Shown here: in pieces, positions 59,056 through 64,000 of the stretch
Position numbering within the stretch: position 1 is the first letter of the stretch
Layout: every line of letters starts with the position of its first letter
From: Thioalkalivibrio thiocyanoxidans ARh2
GTDB taxonomy: Bacteria; Pseudomonadota; Gammaproteobacteria; Ectothiorhodospirales; Ectothiorhodospiraceae
Assembly (NCBI RefSeq): GCF_000385215.1
Contig: NZ_ARQK01000061.1
Coordinates: 62,001-126,000, forward strand
Direction: 5' to 3'
DNA: 64,000 nucleotides
Program-made: the position numbers and the translations under genes
The notes under the pieces: model-generated
Seen by the model: the letters and a program-made list of their open reading frames with translations, nothing else
The model's database searches: none
What the model was told of the DNA's origin: nothing

Positions 59056-59541
59056 TCATGCGCGGGTGATGCGCCGGCCAGTGCGACTGCCGGACTGGGT
59101 GCGGCCGTAGGGGTCATAGGTGGGGGCCGGTCCGGGTTCCTCGCCGCGCAGGATCTGAATGGACATCTCCACGCGCCGCCGGTCGCGATCGATGAGTCGG
59201 GCGTTGCCCTGGTTGAGGGTATTGCAGCGCTCCACCGAACGGCGCAGCGCCTGCCAGTGGTCCTCCAGCTCGGCGCCGCTCTCGAGCCGGCTGAACAGCC
59301 GCGCGAGTCCCTCGGGCGTGTAGGTTTCACCGGCGGCCTCGATGGTTTCGCGCTGTCGCCGGCTCTCGGTCTCCAGCTCCTGCAGGAGCGTCTGCTTCTG
59401 GGCCACGACCTCGCGCAGGGTCTCGGGGGCGCGCGATTCCACGGCGCGGGTCTCCTGCAGCAGGATGTCCTCCATCTGATGGCTCAGTCGGATCGAGGCC
59501 TCCAGCGAGCGGAGAAAGGCGTGGCGCTGTTCGGGCGACAT
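59056..59541 (-). CDS. flgN: Flagellar chaperone FlgN
   Basis: A 161-residue helical export chaperone for hook-associated proteins FlgK and FlgL. The helical N-terminus (LRSLEASIRLSHQMEDILLQ) and the long coiled-coil (REVVAQKQTLLQELETESRR) are as expected; the C-terminus is disordered and basic. It follows flgM by 13 bases, the normal flgM-flgN pair. Confidence 0.9.
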   Translation of the reverse strand: MSPEQRHAFLRSLEASIRLSHQMEDILLQETRAVESRAPETLREVVAQKQTLLQELETESRRQRETIEAAGETYTPEGLARLFSRLESGAELEDHWQALRRSVERCNTLNQGNARLIDRDRRRVEMSIQILRGEEPGPAPTYDPYGRTQSGSRTGRRITRA

Positions 59542-59554
59542 TGTCGGGTCTCGA

Positions 59555-59869
59555 TTAGCGCAACAGGCTTTCCAGCTCGATCATGCGATCGGCCAGCTGT
59601 TCGTTGTCCACCGGGTACTCGCCGTTGGAGATGGCTTCGCGCAACTCGGCGACCCGCGCCTCGTCGAACGGGGCGTTGCTGGCGGCCCCGGAGGCGGCGT
59701 TCATCGCCTGCGCCGCACCGGTCAGGGTGACGGAGTCGTCCTGGCGGATCGGCGCCGAGGAGTTGCCCTGGGCGCCTGCGTCGGGCCGGGAGGTCTCGTC
59801 TCGGCCCTTTACGCTCGAGGTGTTGCCGTCCGGGCGCAGGCCGGGGTTGTTCGGGCCTTTGATATCCAT
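59555..59869 (-). CDS. flgM: Anti-sigma-28 factor FlgM
   Basis: A 104-residue protein that holds the flagellar sigma factor FliA until the hook is complete. The N-terminal half is disordered (KGRDETSRPDAGAQGNSSAP) and the C-terminal helices carry the sigma-binding motif: EARVAELREAISNGEYPVDN followed by QLADRMIELESLL. A sigma-28-like promoter lies 38-64 bases upstream. Confidence 0.93.
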   Translation of the reverse strand: MDIKGPNNPGLRPDGNTSSVKGRDETSRPDAGAQGNSSAPIRQDDSVTLTGAAQAMNAASGAASNAPFDEARVAELREAISNGEYPVDNEQLADRMIELESLLR

Positions 59870-59906
59870 GGTTCGGTTTCCTGTTTTTGCAATTCTACTG
59901 CAGAGG

Positions 59907-59933
59907 TTTACGGCAGCACCGGCTGAAACTGTA
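59907..59933 (-). promoter_or_regulatory. Sigma-28 (FliA) promoter of flgM
   Basis: Read on the minus strand: TACAGTTT, exactly 11 bases, then GCCGTAAA. The consensus is TAAAGTTT-N11-GCCGATAA; the -35 has one mismatch and the -10 two. It lies 38 bases upstream of flgM and downstream of flgA, giving flgM-flgN a class III promoter in addition to read-through from flgA. Confidence 0.72.
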
Positions 59934-60004
59934 GCCCCTTGAGGTATGAATTTTCGAATCGCTTCACAGTTCGTGGCGGCGATCCATGGCGATGTTCCGC
60001 CATT

Positions 60005-60739
60005 CTACAGGGCCACGCGGACATGTCCGGACTCCAGGACCTCTCCTTCCACGATGCGCCCCGACGAGCTGTTCTTCACGCGGATGCGGTCGCCGAGGAC
60101 GCCATTCTCCAGCGCCTCGCCCTGCATGCGGATCGCCACCGAACCGTTCTCGGCCAGTATGGTGACGCGCTGGCCGCGGCTGACCACCTCGCGCTGGGTC
60201 ACGTGTTGCTGGCCGAGGATCTGTCCCGGGCGGATGTTGCGTCGGGTCTGAAGCCCCACCAGTTCGCCTTTGTCCTCGAAATAGCTGCCGGCGTGCCGCG
60301 AGGTCTGTATGCGCTTGGTGCGCAGGTCGCCCGGCAGGATCGTGTGCTGGCGTCGCAGGTTGCGGTTCGCGACCAGGACTTCGGCATAGCGCTCGACGGT
60401 AACCGGCACATAGATCGACCAGCTCACGGGTGCTTCGCACTGCACCTGGACCGCTGTATTGCCGTCGCGCCGTCCGCCGGGCGGGAACTGCGTCTCCAGG
60501 GCCTTGCTGCAGCGCGCGAGACGCAGGCGATTGTCCAGACGACCGATCTGGACCTCCACCGCTTCGTCCCCCGGTGTGATGTCGAGCTCGTGATGGATGA
60601 AACGTTCGGCCGCCAGACGGATGTTCTCCACCGCCTCGATCTCGGCCTGAGCGGGGATGGATCCCAGGGCCAGAAAGATCCCTGCCGCGGCCGCGAGCCA
60701 CCGGGAGCGAACAACGGGTTGGAGTAAAGGCTCATTCAT
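60005..60739 (-). CDS. flgA: Flagellar basal-body P-ring assembly chaperone FlgA
   Basis: A 244-residue periplasmic protein with a signal peptide (LAAAAGIFLALGSIPAQAE) and the SAF/ChapFlgA domain. Motifs: LVANRNLRRQHTILPGDLRT, LQTRRNIRPGQILGQQHVTQ and RVTILAENGSVAIRMQGEAL. It assembles the P ring around the rod. ATG 60739 starts the signal peptide; the frame reaching to 60793 is not used. It heads flgA-flgM-flgN-ycgR and has a candidate RpoN promoter upstream. Confidence 0.94.
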   Translation of the reverse strand: MNEPLLQPVVRSRWLAAAAGIFLALGSIPAQAEIEAVENIRLAAERFIHHELDITPGDEAVEVQIGRLDNRLRLARCSKALETQFPPGGRRDGNTAVQVQCEAPVSWSIYVPVTVERYAEVLVANRNLRRQHTILPGDLRTKRIQTSRHAGSYFEDKGELVGLQTRRNIRPGQILGQQHVTQREVVSRGQRVTILAENGSVAIRMQGEALENGVLGDRIRVKNSSSGRIVEGEVLESGHVRVAL

Positions 60740-60791
60740 GGTCTGCGTGCGCGCCGGCTCGTCGATAATCGAGAGGTTTTCGGGCAGACGC

Positions 60792-60808
60792 AAGCAGAAA
60801 ACATGCCA
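60792..60808 (-). promoter_or_regulatory. Candidate sigma-54 (RpoN) promoter of flgA
   Basis: On the minus strand TGGCATGTTTTCTGCTT: GG and GC are separated by exactly 10 bases as RpoN requires. The -24 matches TGGCAYR well; the -12 is CTGCT against TTGCW, one mismatch. It ends about 53 bases upstream of the flgA ATG. Confidence 0.6.
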
Positions 60809-60982
60809 GACCGTTAGTGTTGCATCCTCAAGAGTGGCGGGGCGTGGCCGTTACCGGGTCAATAACGCATGCAATCGGCATACAGCGGCGGTTTGTAGCA
60901 TGACAGCGCCGGTCCTGGGGGTGCACACTGGGTCCGGCGGGTCGAGGTGGCGAGTCGCCGGGCGAAGGGGGAGTGCAGGGCA

Positions 60983-61912
60983 ATGAGTCAATTCATTGAC
61001 GATGTGAATCAACGGACCCAGCTGGTGGGGCAGAACCGTATGGAGCTGCTCCTGTTCCATCTGGGGAGCTCGCAGACCTTCGGGATCAACGTGTTCAAGG
61101 TGCGCGAGGTCATCCCTTCACCACCGCTGCGGCAGATTCCCGGTTCACTGAGCGTCGTGCGGGGTGTGGCCACCCTGCGAGGCGGGACGGTCCCCATCAT
61201 TGACCTTGCACGCGCGATGGGGCTGCGCACGGCCGTGGGAGAGACGGAGGACCACAAGGTGGTGGTGACCGAATTCAACCGGTCGGTGCAGGGCTTCTGG
61301 GTCTCGGCCGTCGACCGGATCGTCAACGTCAACTGGGAAGACGTAAAGTCGCCACCACGGGGGACCGGGCGCGAGTCCTTCCTGGTCGCCGTGACCGAGA
61401 TCGACGACAAGCTGGTCGAGATCATCGATGTCGAACGGGTGCTGTCGATCGTCAATCCGTTGCCCATTAACGTGTCCGACGCGGTGCGCGCGGAGGCCGA
61501 CGAAGAGCGCGAGCGGATCGGGAAGCGCAAGATCGTGATCGTCGATGACTCGCTGGTCGCCCGCAAGCAGATCGAGGGTGCCATCAAGGGTCTTGGCTGG
61601 GAATACCTGGTCTTCAAGGATGGTCGCGAGGCACTGGACTATCTTGAAGAGCAGGCCGAGGCCGGCAATGTGGGCGATGTGGTGGAGATGGTCATCTCGG
61701 ACATCGAGATGCCGCGGATGGATGGCTATACCCTGACGGCCCGGATTCGGACGAACGACCGGCTGAAGGACCTGAGGGTGTTGCTCCACTCCTCTCTGAG
61801 CGGGGAGTTCAATACCGATATGGTCAAGCGGGCAGGGGCGGATGCGTTCCTGTCCAAGTTCAATCCCGATGAGCTGGCCGAAGCCGTGCTTGAGCAGACC
61901 CGCAAGGATTGA
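60983..61912 (+). CDS. cheV: Chemotaxis coupling protein CheV
   Basis: A 309-residue protein coupling chemoreceptors to CheA, with a phosphorylatable receiver that adapts the signal. The N-terminal CheW-like domain (QTFGINVFKVREVIPSPPLR) is followed by the receiver from about residue 185: IVIVDDSLVARKQIEGAIKG with the phosphoacceptor Asp in MVISDIEMPRMDGYTLTARI. It diverges from flgA and precedes cheR by 271 bases. Confidence 0.95.
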   Translation: MSQFIDDVNQRTQLVGQNRMELLLFHLGSSQTFGINVFKVREVIPSPPLRQIPGSLSVVRGVATLRGGTVPIIDLARAMGLRTAVGETEDHKVVVTEFNRSVQGFWVSAVDRIVNVNWEDVKSPPRGTGRESFLVAVTEIDDKLVEIIDVERVLSIVNPLPINVSDAVRAEADEERERIGKRKIVIVDDSLVARKQIEGAIKGLGWEYLVFKDGREALDYLEEQAEAGNVGDVVEMVISDIEMPRMDGYTLTARIRTNDRLKDLRVLLHSSLSGEFNTDMVKRAGADAFLSKFNPDELAEAVLEQTRKD

Positions 61913-62183
61913 AACCGGTGTCCCCGCGGCCTGTGTCAATCGGCAGATTCGAGCGTTGTGGCATGGGGGCGGAAGGGGATTGCCGGCCGTGTGAGCGCCA
62001 GCGGCCATCGCGCGCCGCCTCCATTACCTGGTGTGATGCTGTCAGCGGGCGCGCGGTTGCACGTATACTGCACCCGTCCAGCAGGGGGCGGTCGTGCCCC
62101 GGTTGGATTCTTGGGCCCCGCTGTCAAGGATTCGTCATCAACGTGCCTGTTCGTCCGTATCTCCGAGCTTCAGGGATGACTTC

Positions 62184-62999
62184 GTGATCGATTCGCGCGA
62201 CTACGAGGAGTTCTCGCGTTTCCTCTCCGAGTGCTGTGGCTTGGTGCTGGGCGACAGCCGTCAGTATCTCGTGTCGAGCCGTCTTTCGCGGCTGCTGGAC
62301 GAGTTCGGCTACAAGAGCGTCCCGGAGCTCCTGCACGCGATGCGCCAGGCCCCAAACCCGCGCCTGCGCACGCGGGTGATCGACGCGATGACGACGAACG
62401 AAACCTCCTGGTTCCGCGATGGTTTCCCGTTCGAGATCCTGCGTCATGTGCTGCTCCCGGAGCGCGCGGAGAAGGGCGCGGGGATCAAGGTCTGGTCGGC
62501 CGGCTGCTCCAGCGGGCAGGAGGCCTACAGCATCTCCATGGTGGTGTCCGAGTGGGAAGAGTCGAGGCCCAGGCGGGTGGTGCCGGTGTCGATCGTGGGT
62601 ACGGACCTGTCGGAGAAGATCCTGGACGATGCCCGGCGCGCGGTCTACGACGGGCTGAGCATCGTGCGCGGCCTGAGCGAAGCGCGCCGCGCCCGCTTTT
62701 TCGAGACCGTGGCCGATGGGCACCGCGTACGCCCGGAGATCCAGCGCCGCTGCCGCTTCCAGAAGCTCAACCTGATCGACAGCTATGCGGCCCTGGGCAA
62801 GTTCGACATCGTGTTCTGCCGCAACGTGTTGATCTACTTCTCCGCCGAGACCAAGCGCCAGGTTCTTGACGGAATCGCCCGCCAGATGAATCCCGGTGGC
62901 TATCTGTTTCTTGGCGCTTCCGAGACCGCGGGCCCCTACACCCAGGCCTTCGAAACGGTGCGCACCGAGTACGGCTCGGTCCTTCGCCTGAAGGGCTGA
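62184..62999 (+). CDS. cheR: Chemotaxis protein methyltransferase CheR
   Basis: A 271-residue S-adenosylmethionine-dependent enzyme that methylates receptor glutamates. The N-terminal helical domain (YEEFSRFLSECCGLVLGDSR) precedes the SAM domain: TTNETSWFRDGFPFEILRHV, VWSAGCSSGQEAYSISMVVS and KFDIVFCRNVLIYFSAETKR. A GTG start at 62184 with AGGGA is inferred; there is no ATG in frame close by. The 270 bases before it hold a TATACT box near 62060 that may be a promoter. An RpoN promoter for flgB follows it. Confidence 0.95.
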   Translation: MIDSRDYEEFSRFLSECCGLVLGDSRQYLVSSRLSRLLDEFGYKSVPELLHAMRQAPNPRLRTRVIDAMTTNETSWFRDGFPFEILRHVLLPERAEKGAGIKVWSAGCSSGQEAYSISMVVSEWEESRPRRVVPVSIVGTDLSEKILDDARRAVYDGLSIVRGLSEARRARFFETVADGHRVRPEIQRRCRFQKLNLIDSYAALGKFDIVFCRNVLIYFSAETKRQVLDGIARQMNPGGYLFLGASETAGPYTQAFETVRTEYGSVLRLKG

Positions 63000-63075
63000 C
63001 GCGCCTTTGGCGCTGCGCCACCCGGTCGTCCCCCACGACCGCGGCACCCCTCTCCAGACATCCATCAGCCCATAG

Positions 63076-63090
63076 TGGCACACCAATTGC
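63076..63090 (+). promoter_or_regulatory. Sigma-54 (RpoN) promoter of flgB
   Basis: TGGCACACCAATTGC: -24 TGGCAC and -12 TTGC with GG and GC 10 bases apart, an almost perfect RpoN promoter. It lies 78 bases upstream of flgB and 76 bases after the cheR stop, marking flgB-flgC and later genes as class II/III RpoN-dependent, driven by a regulator such as FleQ/FlrC. Confidence 0.92.
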
Positions 63091-63168
63091 TTCGTCCCTG
63101 TCGTACGGGGCGAAGCGGTTTCGTCCCGAGGAACCTGAAGTGCGCCACAGGCGGACGGGGTACGACGG

Positions 63169-63579
63169 ATGAGTCTTTCTCTCGACAAGGCGATGGGCAT
63201 CCTGCCGGAGGCGGTGAACGTCCGTGCGAAGCGGATGGAGCTGCTGGCCTCGAATATCGCGAATTCCGATACGCCGAACTACAAGGCGCGCGATATCGAC
63301 TTTCGCTCGGTGCTGCAGGCGGCTGCCGGCGAGGGCGGCAACATGCCGATGGCGAGCACGCATCAGGGCCATATCGGCTCCGGCGGTGCGGGTAGTGCCA
63401 ACGGATCGATGGAGACGCTTTATCGCGTGCCGTCGCAGCCGTCGCTGGATGGCAACACCGTGGACCCGCAACTCGAGCGCGCGGCCTTTGCCGAAAACTC
63501 CCTGCAGTACCAGAGCAGCCTCGAGTTCCTGAACCGCCGGGTTTCCGGCATCCGTGATGCCCTGCGGGGCGAGCGCTAG
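63169..63579 (+). CDS. flgB: Flagellar basal-body rod protein FlgB
   Basis: A 136-residue proximal rod protein. MSLSLDKAMGILPEAVNVRA, then LASNIANSDTPNYKARDIDF, and the C-terminal FLNRRVSGIRDALRGER fit the family. It lacks a signal peptide because rod proteins leave through the flagellar type III apparatus. It is the first gene after the RpoN promoter at 63076. Confidence 0.96.
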   Translation: MSLSLDKAMGILPEAVNVRAKRMELLASNIANSDTPNYKARDIDFRSVLQAAAGEGGNMPMASTHQGHIGSGGAGSANGSMETLYRVPSQPSLDGNTVDPQLERAAFAENSLQYQSSLEFLNRRVSGIRDALRGER

Positions 63580-63615
63580 TAGGGCCGTCGTTGATGGCTA
63601 CGGGAGAGTGATGTC

Positions 63616-64000
63616 GTGAGTGATCTGTTCAAGCTGTTCAACACCTCGGCCTCGGCGCTGAGCGCGCAGTCGGTGCGACTGAACACCGTCGCGTCGAATC
63701 TCGCCAATGCCAATACCGTGGCGAGCAGCCCCGACGAGGCCTACCGGTCGAAGCAGGTGCTGTTCCAGACGGTGATGAATCAGGCCGACCCGAATGGTGC
63801 CTCCAACGGCGTGCGGGTGGCGGGCATTGACGAATCGCAGGCGCCGCCGCAGCCGCACTACGAACCGAACCACCCGCAGGCCAACGAAGACGGCTACATC
63901 TTCCGGCCCGCGATCAGCGTGGTCGAGGAGATGGCCAACATGATGTCGGCCTCGCGCAACTATGAAGCGAACGTCGAGGTAATGGAGACCTCGCGCCAGC
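63616..64000 (+). CDS. flgC: Flagellar basal-body rod protein FlgC, 3' end outside the window
   Basis: The first 128 codons of flgC, with GTG start at 63616 after GGGAGAG. The N-terminus (SDLFKLFNTSASALSAQSVR and LNTVASNLANANTVASSPDE) and the later motif VVEEMANMMSASRNYEANVE match FlgC. It is cut by the window end with only a few residues missing. It follows flgB by 36 bases in the same transcript. Confidence 0.95.
   Translation, partial: MSDLFKLFNTSASALSAQSVRLNTVASNLANANTVASSPDEAYRSKQVLFQTVMNQADPNGASNGVRVAGIDESQAPPQPHYEPNHPQANEDGYIFRPAISVVEEMANMMSASRNYEANVEVMETSRQ

Overview
The window is a high-GC chromosomal segment of a gammaproteobacterium. The gene content (PII-like/DabA/DabB inorganic-carbon uptake, SoxW-like thioredoxin, bc1-Rieske paralog, HvfABC-type metallophore genes, polar flagellum genes behind an RpoN-type promoter) fits a chemolithoautotrophic sulfur oxidiser of the Ectothiorhodospiraceae, of Thioalkalivibrio type. 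That placement is inferred from gene content and codon style, not from a marker search.

Layout. 1-9000: 3' truncated maltooligosyltrehalose synthase treY (minus), a small exported protein, a GGDEF diguanylate cyclase, a phosphotransferase, a membrane protein coupled to a CNNM/CorC-like protein, and ettA. 9000-11400: an operon of three tiny ORFs with strong ribosome sites, then decayed copies of a P-type ATPase tail and of a dabA/PII fusion, then an HxlR regulator divergent from an exported cupin. 12300-18200: the dab operon (dabB, a half-size antiporter-like membrane protein, dabA, PII-like), all overlapping or nearly so, preceded by a P-type cation ATPase. 21400-24600: a crcB pair, serS and a double thioredoxin protein. 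24600-34150: housekeeping and membrane genes (cyaY, rsmJ, slyX, yccA homologue, a SulP transporter with a coiled-coil insert) interspersed with three copies of a dispersed MITE-like element. 34146-43000: membrane metallopeptidase, MscS channel, mtgA, phospholipase D protein, yeast-type cytosine deaminase and unknowns. 42660-47622: TetR/AhpD-like pair, AraC regulator, and a DoxX-HvfA-HvfB-HvfC cluster predicted to make a modified cysteine peptide. 47629-58126: srkA, TVP38 protein, an unusual metallo-beta-lactamase-fold protein, then the classical thrS-infC-rpmI-rplT-pheS-pheT-ihfA-merR-tRNA-Pro block. 58221-64000: flagellar/chemotaxis block ycgR-flgN-flgM-flgA (minus) facing cheV-cheR-flgB-flgC (plus), flgC running off the end.

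How it works together. The dab genes should raise cytoplasmic bicarbonate using the ion gradient under PII-like control. The Hvf/Buf-like genes would make and export a metal-binding peptide in response to a regulator such as the adjacent AraC protein. The flagellar genes carry recognisable RpoN-type and sigma-28-type promoters.

The most unusual signals are the MITE family whose terminal repeats supply stop codons of neighbouring genes, the degraded dabA-PII duplicate, the Rieske paralog that has lost cluster ligands, the SulP insert, and the atypical HvfA-like precursor.
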